60,000 nt of DNA from Nymphaea colorata (Eukaryota; Streptophyta; Magnoliopsida; Nymphaeales; Nymphaeaceae): assembly GCF_008831285.2 (NCBI RefSeq), contig NC_045147.1, forward strand, positions 8,898,334 through 8,958,333. Direction: 5' to 3'. The notes beneath the pieces are model-generated. The model saw nothing but the letters and a program-made list of their open reading frames with translations, made no database searches and had not been told where the DNA came from. The position numbers were made by a program, and so were the translations under genes. How positions within the stretch are numbered: position 1 is the first letter of the stretch; every line of letters begins with the position of its first letter. Below, piece after piece: positions 32,921-43,536 of this stretch.

Positions 32921-34868
32921 AACTTCTTGAATGACAGAAACTTGGTTAAAGGGTGTTTGTTTACATGATATTTACTTGACCTTGTTGTTGTGGCTGACTG
33001 TGGCAAGGTATAAAATATTTAAGACAAAGAGCTTGTGCTGTCTTGAAGAGTGTCAAGGATGTAGGTTTGGTACAATAACATGGTTAGGTATATTGCAGGT
33101 TCAAAGGTTAATGGCATCACATTTGGATAATTTTTAGTTTGGTCTGGTATATTGTCAATGGTTTTTAGTTGAATAAAACAGCCAGTTTTAGGTGAAATGA
33201 TGAGTGAAGCATTTTTGGTATTTCTTTTCCATTATCTAGTATTCTTGTCTTTTCAGCAATACAATCCTCAACTAGCAATGGATACACAGAAGTAGACAAT
33301 GGAGCATTTCTTATCTAGAATAGAAAAATATTCTCTTGGAAGATTAAATGTCTGTTGTGTAACAGTCTATGGGTATCGTTTACAGATAACGTCTAGGCTT
33401 TAAAAATAGATACTTAGGAGCTCTAGTCAATCTTGTCTTTGGAAGTCAAATTTGCGGTGTAACATAGATAGCTAAATACATGTGAATAAGAAGATTTCTT
33501 ACCAAATGGTCTTTCAAAGGGGATCTTACCAAATGGTCTTACCCATACAGCTCGAGAATAGTCATCCATGATACTAATGAGCCCGGCCCAGTTAATGATT
33601 GAATGAAACATTGCGACAAATGTCACAATGGATGAATTTAGACAGTGAGTTAGTTTAAATTTCTGCTAAACCAAAAGACATTTGACTTTGTTTGGAGATA
33701 AAACATACATCACAATGACACCTATTCATTTTCACGGTTGAGTCATATGCTGAAAAGAGTTTCTTCTAGATATAGATAGATGTTCAAGATGAAGAAACAA
33801 CAAGTAAAGCTAAAATCAAAGCACAAAATTCTTTTGTTTGGATTTCTAAAGTAGTAAAAGCCATTTCTTAGATCACCCACACCAATCAGCTTCCTAAGCT
33901 TCAAGTTCTGCAATGTACAACCATTTGAATTAAACGTTATAACACTATTGGATGACTTTGTAATTTGACTTATTGAAAGAAAGTTAAACTTAAAGCTTAA
34001 ACAAAATAGACTGGTTTAAGAGTCATAGAATCACACAGTTTTACTTCATCTTTATGTGTCACACAAACTAAGCCGTTATCTGTTCACTAGCTCTGCAGTA
34101 GCTATCTACAAGGACAGGTAAGAATTTAACATATCAGCAAAGTCAATTTGAGGACATGAAGATAATGGTTTATCTCTCAAAAGCTGAATAAGCTGTTGAT
34201 ATTCTTCCATAGTTAATGCTGGAGCAACATCTTTATTGGGTTCCTTAGCATGAGTTGCAGAATTAATTATTGAATAATCATAGAACTGAGTGCATGTATT
34301 CCATAGTAGTAGAGTTTGCAACATTTGCTCTTGTTGGTTTTGAATTTGCTCATCTAAATCCAAGTAGACATCTATGTAGCTTGAAACAACAATCCTTTTA
34401 AATGACCTATAACAGATCTCTTGAATGTCTTACCTCTCTGATTGTGTGAATTATAGTTGACTACTACTAATCCCATACTGTCGATCAACGGTGCAAGTCT
34501 TACTTCCCTTTTTTCTCCTCTTGTAGAATTAGATAGTAGTATGTTTTATTTATTGAAGGGAGATGATCGATTAATAATAGTTGCCCTCTAAATTAGTTAT
34601 ATGAATTCAATCTCATCAAACTATAGATGATCAAAAAAATTTTTATGGCTCTACATGTGTAGATAGGCAATGGATCATATGGCAATGGTTCATCCTAATG
34701 TGATTTAATTTTTCTATAATAAGCTGCTGCAGATGATGATTCCTGCACATGATTTATTTATAATTGACACTGTTTGATATTGTGTAGAGGTGAGCTTTGA
34801 GTGAAATGCTCCTTTAAGTCTTCCCAAACTTCATATGTAGTTGTAGAGTAAATAATGCTTTCTACAAT
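32921..34868 (-). pseudogene. Copia element G, gag and integrase remnant
   Basis: Continuation of the interrupted element G. On the minus strand the gag part begins at the D junction with IVESIIYSTTTYEVWEDLKE (34800-34868). A gag C-terminal region at 34106-34363 carries TMEEYQQLIQLL. An integrase core piece, ISIMDDYSRAVWV, lies at about 33540-33580. From there to 32921 only scattered post-integrase words remain. Zinc knuckle and protease are not legible. Frames are broken throughout. Confidence 0.75.
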
Positions 34869-35086
34869 TGTTGAAATTAGAAAGTTTGGTTTTAAATGTG
34901 GTAGTTATTTGACTATTTAAAAGTTAGGGTTCCTTTTTGTCTTTTTACTGTTTTATTTGTCCTTCTCTTGTAACTGCCTCAGCCGTGCCCTAATCTCCCT
35001 TTAAGTAGAGATTAGAGCACGAGATTAAATATATTTTTTCCGTCTCTCTCTCTCTCTCTCGTTCTCCCCTTCTTCATCACGTAACA
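34869..35086 (+). repeat. Element D 5' LTR (putative limits)
   Basis: Ends GTAACA at 35086 directly before a primer-binding site, so the right edge is firm. The left edge TGTTGAAATTAG at 34869 is chosen because it starts with TGTT, and element G gag is legible right up to it. Length would be 218 bp. It contains a TTAAATATATTTTTT stretch and a CT-rich tract before the end. Confidence 0.7.
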
Positions 35087-35099
35087 TGGTATCAAAGCC
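35087..35099 (+). other. Element D primer-binding site
   Basis: TGGTATCAAAGCC directly after the LTR: an initiator tRNA-Met site with one change from the usual TGGTATCAGAGC. It fixes element D on the plus strand, opposite to its neighbours. Confidence 0.9.
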
Positions 35100-35375
35100 T
35101 CCGCTGGCGTGATCGACTCAAGTTTGCTGGCGTGATCCTCTCGTGCCTTCCTTGCGGTAGTGACTCATTCTGCCGGTGTGAACCTTGCTGTATCGTCTCA
35201 GACCTCTCGTACGTGTGCATCTCAAGTTATTGCTGGCGTGATCGTTGATTTCCCTTATTTTTCTTGCTGCGTGGAAGATGTCCTGATCTCGCCTATGTGG
35301 AAGGCGTGATCAGATCCTCAAATGGAGTGTGTGGAGAAGGTATTGGGCTGTTGATGGACGCTGTTGAGAGTATTT

Positions 35376-35808
35376 TGATAGAAATGTAGCACCAATATCT
35401 GTAACCCGAAAACAGCACTCACGCAGGAGAGAGAGAGAGAGAGAATGAAAACAAGAAGAAACTGAGGAGAAGAAGCCGTAGCCAAAATGGTTTGCACGGC
35501 CTCTATTTATAATCTCATTTTCAGAATTCTAAGAGTCTCCAATCGTGGAATCCTAGGAGATTTCACAAGCTCCAAGGACATTAATTACATCATAGAAACC
35601 TAAGAGACTTCACATATTACAAGGATATTAACTACAACATAGAATCCTAGGAGACTTCCCATATAACAAGGATATTAACTATAACATAGAATCCTAGGAG
35701 ACTCTTCACATGTTACAAGGACATTAAATATTTTAACACATTCTACAAGGAGGTGGAATCCTAAGAGACTCCTCTTCAACGTGCTGGTGAAGGATTTATA
35801 TTTTAACA
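35376..35808 (-). repeat. Element E 3' LTR
   Basis: 433 bp. On the minus strand it starts TGTTAAAATATAAATCC and ends TTTCTATCA. Contains a (GA)8 tract and three AATCCTAGGAGACTTC-like segments about 50 bp apart. Confidence 0.97.
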
Positions 35809-38800
35809 CCCTCCCTCAAGTTGTGCATGGTTTTGCACCATGTACAACTTGCCTTTTAGAAACCAGAATCGTTCCTTTGTTAATCCTTTTGTAAATAAGT
35901 CTGCAACTTGTTCATCTGTACGAACATAAATAGGCTGAATTTCCTTGTCTTCCACCTTTTGTCTAACAAAGTGTTGATCAATCTCAATGTGCTTTGTTCG
36001 ACCATGTTGTACGGGATTAAAGGCAATGTTAATAGCGCTTTGATTATCGCACATTAACATTGATGTTTTAATCTTTTCTCCAATGTCTTCTAGCAAATGT
36101 CTAACCCATGTAACTTCAACAGTACCTGCAGCCATGCATCTGTATTCAGCTTCAGTGCTGGATCTTGCTACTGCCTTTTGCTTTCGACAACTCCAAGACA
36201 CAAGATTACGTCCAATGAAAATACAAAAACCAGAAATGGACTTTCTTTGATCGGGATCTCCAGCCCAATCTGCATCTGTGAATGTCATAAGTTGATGTCC
36301 AGTAGTTATATTTTCACTCTTACCATAAACTAAGCCATCTCCTGCTGTCCCTTTAAGATATCTTAATATTCTTTTGACAGCATCCATGTGAGTATCTCTA
36401 GGTGCATGCATAAATTGGGATACTTGATTCACAGCATATATAATATCTGGTCTAGTAAATGTAAGATATTGAAGTGCCCCAACAATACTTCGATATTGCG
36501 TAGGATCTTCATATAACTCCCCATCTTGAGCACTTAGTCTTTGATTTAGAACACTAGGAGTTCCAACAGGCTTACAATCAGACATACCTGACTTTTTCAA
36601 CAAATCCAACGTGTATTTCTGTTGTGTCAATGTGAGGCGATTATTGTGCCTATCAATCTCCACTCCAAGAAAGAATCGTAAATCACCAAGCTCTTTCATT
36701 TTGAAGTTTTGCATCATCAAAACTTTAGCTTCTTCTATGTGTTTTTCTGAATTGCCTGTGATAACAATATCATCAACATATATAAGAAGTAAAGTAAATA
36801 TGTTTTCCTTTCGATAAATGAAAAGAGAGTGATCTAGAGGACATCTCCGAAAACCACATTCTTGAATCTTGCAAGAGAAACTGTCAAACCACGAACGTGA
36901 GGCCTGTTTAAGTCCATAAATAGATTTTCTTAGTTTGCAAACCCATGCATGAGAGTCTCCTTTCGTGTATCCTGGAGGTTGTTCCATATATACTTCCTCC
37001 CTTAAATCACCATGAAGAAAAGCATTCTTCACGTCCATTTGATGTAGTCTCCATCCATATTCAACTGCCAATGATATAATCACGCGAATTGTTCCCATTT
37101 TGATCACAGGGCTGAATGTCTCATCATAATCTTCTCCATATTGTTGTGTAAACCCTTTTGCTACTAACCTTGCTTTGTGTCTTTCTATGCTGCCGTCAGG
37201 TTTGTATTTAATTTTGTATACCCATTTGGAGCCCACTACGTTCTTTTCGTGTGGCCTCGGAACGATCTCCCATGTTCCACATTCATGCAAGGCATCCATT
37301 TCTTCTTTCATAGCCTTTCTCCAATGATGTGATTTTGATGCTTGATCAAATGAAGTAGGTTCTTCCTCCTTGCCAATTTTTGCCATGAATAACTGAAAAT
37401 CAAGTGATAAAGAATCATAGCTAACCCACCTGTGAATGGGATGACGAATGCGTTGGGATCTTCTAAGGTGGGGCATGTTGTCTTCTTCATTGTGAGCATC
37501 TCTGTCCCTTAGTCGTCGACTGTAGATAAGACCCGAATACCGATGTGCATCGTTGCTCTGTTCATTATTGTTTTCGTGATGACTTGATGACTGTGTTGGA
37601 TCTTCTTGATTTTCACTTTGAGCCATATCCGACGGTTGTATTGCTCTCTCTGAATCTTCACTTTGAGGCACATCATTTTCTATAACAGGATCTGCATTGA
37701 ATAACTGTGTACTGGTCCAGGGATCATAAGATTCAATGGTCATAGGCATTTCATTTGTATTATCAAAACTATGTTCATCAAAAATGACATTTCTTGAAGT
37801 TTTGATACGTTTAGTTGTTGGATCATAGCATCGAAAACCTTTATATTCATCAGCATATCCAACGAATCTACATTGAATAGCTTTGTCTTGAAACTTGTTC
37901 CTCAAGGCAGCATCAACGTGAACATAGCATACACAACCAAAAACCTTCAAGTTTTTGTAATCAGGTTGTTTGCCTAAGAGTGTAAAATATGGCGATTTAG
38001 ACATCAAGAGTGTCATAGGCAAACAATTTATTATGTATACAGCAGTATGGAAGGCTTCAGTCCACAAGGAAATGGGCACATTAGTATCATGCATCATGCT
38101 CATGGCGCTTTCAACTATATGTCGATGTTTCCGCTCAACCACACCATTTTGTTGTGGTGTGTAAGGGCAGGAAATTTGTCTAGTTATCCCTTTTTCACGT
38201 AGAAATTCAATAAAATCAAGCGAGGAATATTCTCCCCCTCCATCACATTGAAAATGCACCACATTGGATGAAAATTTAGTTTGAATCATGGCATAGAAGT
38301 TTCGAAATATGTGAGGTACTTCTGATTTGTGTTTCATGAAGTAAATCCAAGTGAAACGTGAGTAAGAGTCAATGAATAAGACATAATAATATCTTGACCC
38401 AGACATGGAATCAATAGGGGCTGGCCCCCATACATCAGAAAAAATAGTTTCAAAAGGTTTGGAAGCCCTTTGATTTATATTATGGAAAGGTAAAACATGA
38501 CTCTTACAAAGTCCACAACTTGAACATTTTTTTGACACTTGAAGTAAGAGGTAAACTTGATCTTGGAATGAGACTATCTGTGACAAGTTTTTCAATGAAA
38601 TGTCGACCACAGTGTCCTAGCCGACTATGCCACAAATCAGACTCCAAAAATTGGTTAGGGCCCCTTACTTTTGATTGAAAATGGCAAGAACTTGGCACTG
38701 ATGACGCATTATGAGAAAGAGAAAATGTCTTCAATCCTATATCAAAAGTGGATGAATCCTTGGGTAGACATTCCTTGAGGACGTACATATTCCCTTGACG

Positions 38801-40123
38801 CTCCCCTCTAGCGAACATTTTCTTCGTTTGGAGGTCCTTGACATAGACAGAAGAAGGTGTGAATTCAACAGAAGAGCTTGTATCATCAATGAGTTTAGAA
38901 ATGGATATGATGTTCTTTTTGATATTGGGAGCAAGAACAACATTAGACAGTGATAGAGACGAGGATGACAATGGAATATGTGCATTTCCAATATGTGTAA
39001 TAGGATGAGATTTTCCATCACCTGTTATAATGCAACTTCTACCGTAATGAGGGGATAAGTTAGTCAATTTACCTGCATTTCCTGTCACATGGGTAGCTGC
39101 ACCTGAATCCAAGAACCATTCTCCCTGCTCATTTTGCTTTATAGTCATCTTTGAGAATGCGGCCATCAATAGCTGTTGCATATCTTCAGCGGTGGATTTA
39201 GAACTTTGTCTTCCTTGTTTATAATCATGTCTTACCCCTTTGTTTTTATTTTGAGGATTAAACCAACATTGTGCCTTCATGTGTCCTTTCTTGTTGCACT
39301 GAAAACAAATTGGTATTTTTCTTGAAGTATCCAAAGGAGACATACCTTGGTTATGTGGTGTTGGTAGAATGCCACGACCACCATGGTTGGAGTTCCCATG
39401 GCTCTTACCAAACTTTACATTCATAGCCAACACATTTTGGGAGTTCCCTTGATCAGTCCTTTCAATGACTCTTTTCATATTCATTTCATGTTGGAGAAGT
39501 TTACCTTGTAGTTCGTTGAAGGAAGGCAGAACAGGAAGGACCTCAAGAGCTGTAATAAAAGCATGATAATCATGCCCAAGTCCATTCAAGGTTTGCTGCA
39601 CCTTTTCCTTATCAGAAATGTTATTCCCTGAGGCAGCAAGTTGGTCTGCGACGGCCTTAATACGCCCCAAATAATCCATGATAGACGTTGAACCTTTGCT
39701 CAAATTCTGAAATTCTTTCTTTAAGTACATAATTCGAGCTTCTGATATTTGGGAAAAGGTATTAGCAAGGGTTTCCCATAATTCTTCTGCAGTACAATCA
39801 TCAGAAACTGAAAGTAACACTTGTTGAGATAAAGTGGACAAAATATACGCAACCAGACTTTGATCACGTCTCATCCACATAACATGTTCAGGATTGTTGT
39901 CTTCATGAACAGCAATAACTTCTCCTGCCTCATTTTTTATTTCCTGTAAGACGGATATTGGTGGAGCCTTTGTTGAACCATCGAGATGTCCAAAGAGGCC
40001 TTGACTTCTTATGAAAGGCATGATTTGCCTTTTCCAAATCAGATAATTCTCATGGTTGAGTTTTTCGGTAATAAGGTGAGGAAGAAAACTTGAGGACATG
40101 CCAGAATGCGAAAGGTTTTCCAT
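35803..40123 (-). pseudogene. Element E gag-pol, single frameshift
   Basis: First frame from ATG 40123 (it runs to 38504): gag, a CCHC knuckle (CFQCNKKGHMKAQC), protease WFLDSGAATH and the beginning of integrase (WHSRLGH). The frame then breaks at an A7 run (38527-38533 on the plus strand as T7). Reading with six A continues directly into the second frame, which holds the second pair of integrase zinc ligands (CSSCGLC), SDVWGP, CDGGGEY and the NGVVERKHRH glutamate, then RT with YVDDIVITG and RNase H with FTDADWAG and MCDNQSA. It ends LEGGC, with the stop in the LTR. Apart from this indel the protein looks complete, which with identical LTRs points to a very recent lesion or an assembly error. 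Two ORF pieces overlap across 38504-38610. Confidence 0.95.
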
Positions 40124-40329
40124 GACAGCAGAAAGGAATTGTATATAGGTAGAAGATGAGAGGGAAAGAAGACACGATATAACAAGATGTGTCCTTGGTA
40201 AGCAAGAAGAAAAAGGAACAAGAATTGCGCAAGAGAAAAGTAAATTCAGGATAGAGACAAGATGAGAAAAGAGTTCTAACCAGATCAGACCTGTTTGGGC
40301 ATTTCGTTTGGTAGAGATAACGTAACCTG

Positions 40330-40343
40330 GCGCTCTGATACCA
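40330..40343 (-). other. Element E primer-binding site
   Basis: The minus strand reads TGGTATCAGAGCGC right after the 5' LTR. Initiator tRNA-Met type. Confidence 0.95.
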
Positions 40344-40776
40344 TGATAGAAATGTAGCACCAATATCTGTAACCCGAAAACAGCACTCACGCAGGAGAGA
40401 GAGAGAGAGAGAATGAAAACAAGAAGAAACTGAGGAGAAGAAGCCGTAGCCAAAATGGTTTGCACGGCCTCTATTTATAATCTCATTTTCAGAATTCTAA
40501 GAGTCTCCAATCGTGGAATCCTAGGAGATTTCACAAGCTCCAAGGACATTAATTACATCATAGAAACCTAAGAGACTTCACATATTACAAGGATATTAAC
40601 TACAACATAGAATCCTAGGAGACTTCCCATATAACAAGGATATTAACTATAACATAGAATCCTAGGAGACTCTTCACATGTTACAAGGACATTAAATATT
40701 TTAACACATTCTACAAGGAGGTGGAATCCTAAGAGACTCCTCTTCAACGTGCTGGTGAAGGATTTATATTTTAACA
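40344..40776 (-). repeat. Element E 5' LTR
   Basis: 433 bp, the partner of 35376-35808 and identical by eye. Read from the minus strand it starts TGTTAAAATATAAATCC. Confidence 0.97.
40471..40482 (-). promoter_or_regulatory. Element E TATA box
   Basis: The minus strand reads GATTATAAATAG then AGGCCGTGC inside the 5' LTR. A strong TATA-like element at the probable U3/R border. Confidence 0.65.
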
Positions 40777-40946
40777 TATTTAACTGAAGCTGTTATGCTG
40801 TTAGTGGCTGCGGTTTAAGGTATGATCAGAAGTTCTGGTGACGCAGAATACTTTTTGCAAAATTTGTCTACGCAAGATGTGGACGTGTTGTTTGAGAGTT
40901 GAGGTTGGGAATAGAAGAAGCAGCGGCAAACCTTGTTTGTAAGGTT

Positions 40947-41046
40947 TTTTCAGCAAGTTATTCCCTGTCCTTTTCTGGTGTGTTTTCAGCAGGCTATTTT
41001 CAGCAAGTTATTCCCTATCCGTTTCTAGTGTGTTTTCAGCAGGCTA
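40947..41046 (+). repeat. 50-bp tandem duplication in element D leader
   Basis: CAGCAAGTTATTCCCT starts at 40951 and again at 41001. The 50-bp units both continue to GTGTGTTTTCAGCAGGCTA with three differences. Located just upstream of the element D start codon. Confidence 0.9.
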
Positions 41047-41181
41047 TTTTTCTTTGCTGTTTGGGGATGTGAAAGAAACGTATGCGTGTTTCTTTGTCTT
41101 TTCTTTTATTCCTGTTGTCCTCGTGAAGTTGTTGCATATATACATTTTATCTTGGTATTCTTATCCTTGTTGTGATTTATT

Positions 41182-43255
41182 ATGGCTGAGAACCAAAATT
41201 CCGAGGGTGGTAACGATCACAAAGGAGGTGGAAATCCCTTCTCCTATGGATCTACAGTTAAATTAGATGGACACAACTATGAACTGTGGTCCAGATCCTT
41301 TATGTTATCAGTTAAAGGTCATCGAAAGAGACATAATCGAAGAGGATGAGCCTATTAACAAGTCAAGGAAGTACATAACCTGGGAAGAGGACGACAGCAT
41401 GGTAATGTCTTGGATTATGAATAGTGTCCAACCTCAAATTGCTTCTACCATTACGTACTATACTACTGCGAAGGAGATGTGAGAATTTCTTAGACAGACA
41501 TATTCTCAAGATAAGAATGTGAGTAAAATCCTTCAAGTTGAAGAAGAGTTGCACAACCTTCGACAGGGAAATCAGGATTTATCTCAATACTTTGCAACAG
41601 TTAAAGCTACTTATGAATGTCTGAAATTCTTGCGTCCTCCGTGCAAATCGTGTTATAAGTCACACTTCAAACCTACTATGGTTGCAAAGTTTCTTGCTGG
41701 TCTCTCTCCTGAATATGCTGCTGCTAAGGATCAGATGCTCACTGGACGTGAAATTCCTGACCTCTCTGATGCATACAACCGACTTAGCCGTCTTGCTATT
41801 AACTTGTCTCAACCAGCTGGTGTGACGCCTGCCTCTGCTCTTGCTGTGGGGGGTGGTCGTGGTCATCGCTCCTCCTATAGTACAAGAGGAAGAGGTATAG
41901 GTCGTGGAACTGGGGGCCGTGGGAGGTTCCAATGCACCTATTGTGGTAAGATTGGACATTTAAAGGATCGTTGTTGGGATAAACATGGTCGCCCATCCTC
42001 TTTGTCACAGGGAAGAAATATGGTCACCAAACAGGGTAAGAGCTCTACTCACTCGTCTATGGGTTCTGCACAGACTGCCACTCCTACAGTGGAGGACTCT
42101 TCGCTTAGTATAGCACCAGAGACAGTTATAGTTAGCATTGACAGAGTTGAGTATGAACAATTTTTGGCACACAATGCCTCACAGGCTTCAGCTTCTACAG
42201 CGGTGATTGATCGAACCTTCTCAGCGGGTCTTTCCACGTCTGACTCAGGTACTTCGTGGATTATTGATTCAGGAGCATCGAGACATTTCTGCAGTAGACC
42301 CGGGTCTTTTACTACTCTGCATAAATTTCCCCAGCCACGTCATGTCAAAATTGCAGATGGTAGACTGTTACCCATATTGGGTTATGGAGATGTGAACCTT
42401 TCTCAGTCTATGACTATTCCACATGTTTTATATGCTCCTGAATTTCCATCTCATTTACTCTCGGTTAAACAGTTGACTACTGATTTACACTGTCGTATTA
42501 TTTTTTATCCTGGTTCATGCTCATTTCAGGACTTGCAAACTGGGAAGACGATTGGTGGCGGCTATGAGAAAGGGGGCGTCTACATCCTGTCGATTCCTAT
42601 GGGCCTTGCTGCTACCTCTTCTACATCAGAGTCTACAGTCTTCCAGTGGCATCTCCGACTTGGCCACCCTTCAGCACCCAAGCTCCGTTCTCTCCTTCCT
42701 AATCTTTCTGTTCCAGAGTCTTTTCAATGTGAGGCTTGTCAACTTGGCAAGCACACACGTAGTAGTTTTCCTTCGAGTCTTAATCCTTCTAGTCAAGGGT
42801 TATTTGATCTTCTTCATGTTGATGTGTGGGGGCCTAGCAGGGTTGCTAGCCGAAATAAGTTTAGGTACTTTCTTGTCATTGTTGATGATTATTCTCGAGT
42901 CAGTTGGGTATTCCTTTTGAAGGAAAGGTCTGAAGTAATTTGTATTCTCAAAAACTTGATTATTGAAATAAAGACTCAATTTGGTTCTGTGGTTAAGTGT
43001 ATCCGTACTGATAATGCTCTTGAGTTCAAATCATCTATCTTAATGACCTTTTATGCTGAAAATGGTATCTCTCCCCAATTTACTTGTCCTCATACCTCAC
43101 AACAGAATGGAGTTGCTGAACGAAAGCATCGGCAACTTCTAACTGTTGCTCGTACCCTCATGCTTCATAATCATGTACCTGCATACTTATGGGGTGATGC
43201 CATACTCATGGCTTGTTACCTAACCAATCATTTGCCATCATCCTCCATTGACCAC
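41182..43255 (+). pseudogene. Element D gag-protease-integrase, truncated
   Basis: Starts MAENQNSEGG at ATG 41182. A frameshift near 41325 and a TGA at 41479-41481, replacing the Trp expected after TAKEM, break gag. From 41519 the frame is open to the B junction: gag C-terminal half, a CCHC knuckle CTYCGKIGHLKDRC, protease WIIDSGASRHF, integrase ligands WHLRLGH and CEACQLGKH, catalytic D in VDVWGP, D in TDNALEF and E in GVAERKHRQ. The sequence stops at HLPSSSI, where element B's LTR begins. The last 25 or so residues of the long open frame are LTR-derived and not part of the protein. Gag resembles that of F. Confidence 0.9.
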
Positions 43256-43536
43256 TGTAGAAATATGCAACAGAAGAGAGAAACAGAGAAGAAACACATG
43301 ATGTACGTGGAAAACCTCAAGAAGAGGTGAAAAACCATGGAGAAGCTCTAACCTAGGGGCACAACCGCAACCCTAGGAGAGAGAAAATTATATCCACTTA
43401 ATCAACGAATTTACATAGGTGGAGATTATAAGAGAGGTAGAGAGCCCGCCTAGGGTACCGAGTCAGCCTCGGTATCCGTGCCCATGGGACCAGGTCCATA
43501 TCCGGACCCGGTTCCCTATTACAAGATATTCTAACA
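43256..43536 (-). repeat. Element B 3' LTR
   Basis: 281 bp. On the minus strand it starts TGTTAGAATATCTTG after the polypurine tract CTTGAGGGGGAG and ends ATTTCTACA. Clearly the same family as the 286-bp LTRs of element C, with many differences. Confidence 0.9.

Larger units (their letters stand above)
25778..34868 (-). mobile_element. Old Ty1/copia element G, split by F and D
   Basis: Minus-strand copia remnant. The 3' part is at 25778-27734 (LTR, RNase H, RT). The middle is at 32921-34868 (integrase, gag) and is interrupted by element F (27735-32915). Its 5' end is interrupted by element D at 34869, and the remaining gag start and 5' LTR are not seen in the window. Parts occur in gag-INT-RT-RH order when F is removed, as expected for Ty1/copia. 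Confidence 0.8.
35376..40776 (-). mobile_element. Nearly intact Ty1/copia element E
   Basis: LTRs 35376-35808 and 40344-40776, both 433 bp and identical by eye. The target duplication TATTT is at 35371-35375 and 40777-40781. A Met-i primer-binding site and a polypurine tract are present. The coding region has one visible defect, an extra A in a homopolymer. Inserted in the leader of element D. Gag wording and protein layout recall the Ale/Retrofit-type copia lineages, but I do not insist on the clade. Confidence 0.96.
34869..43255 (+). mobile_element. Truncated Ty1/copia element D, hosting E
   Basis: Plus-strand copia element inserted into the gag of element G. Order: LTR 34869-35086, primer-binding site, leader 35087-35375, element E (35376-40776, plus its TATTT duplicate), rest of leader to 41181, then gag, protease and integrase to 43255, where element B begins. 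RT, RNase H and 3' LTR are not found beyond B, so the 3' half was lost. Confidence 0.85.

Noticed and set aside
43257-43330. C-terminal 25 residues of the long element D frame
   Set aside because: They are translated from the LTR of inserted element B and are not part of the copia protein.
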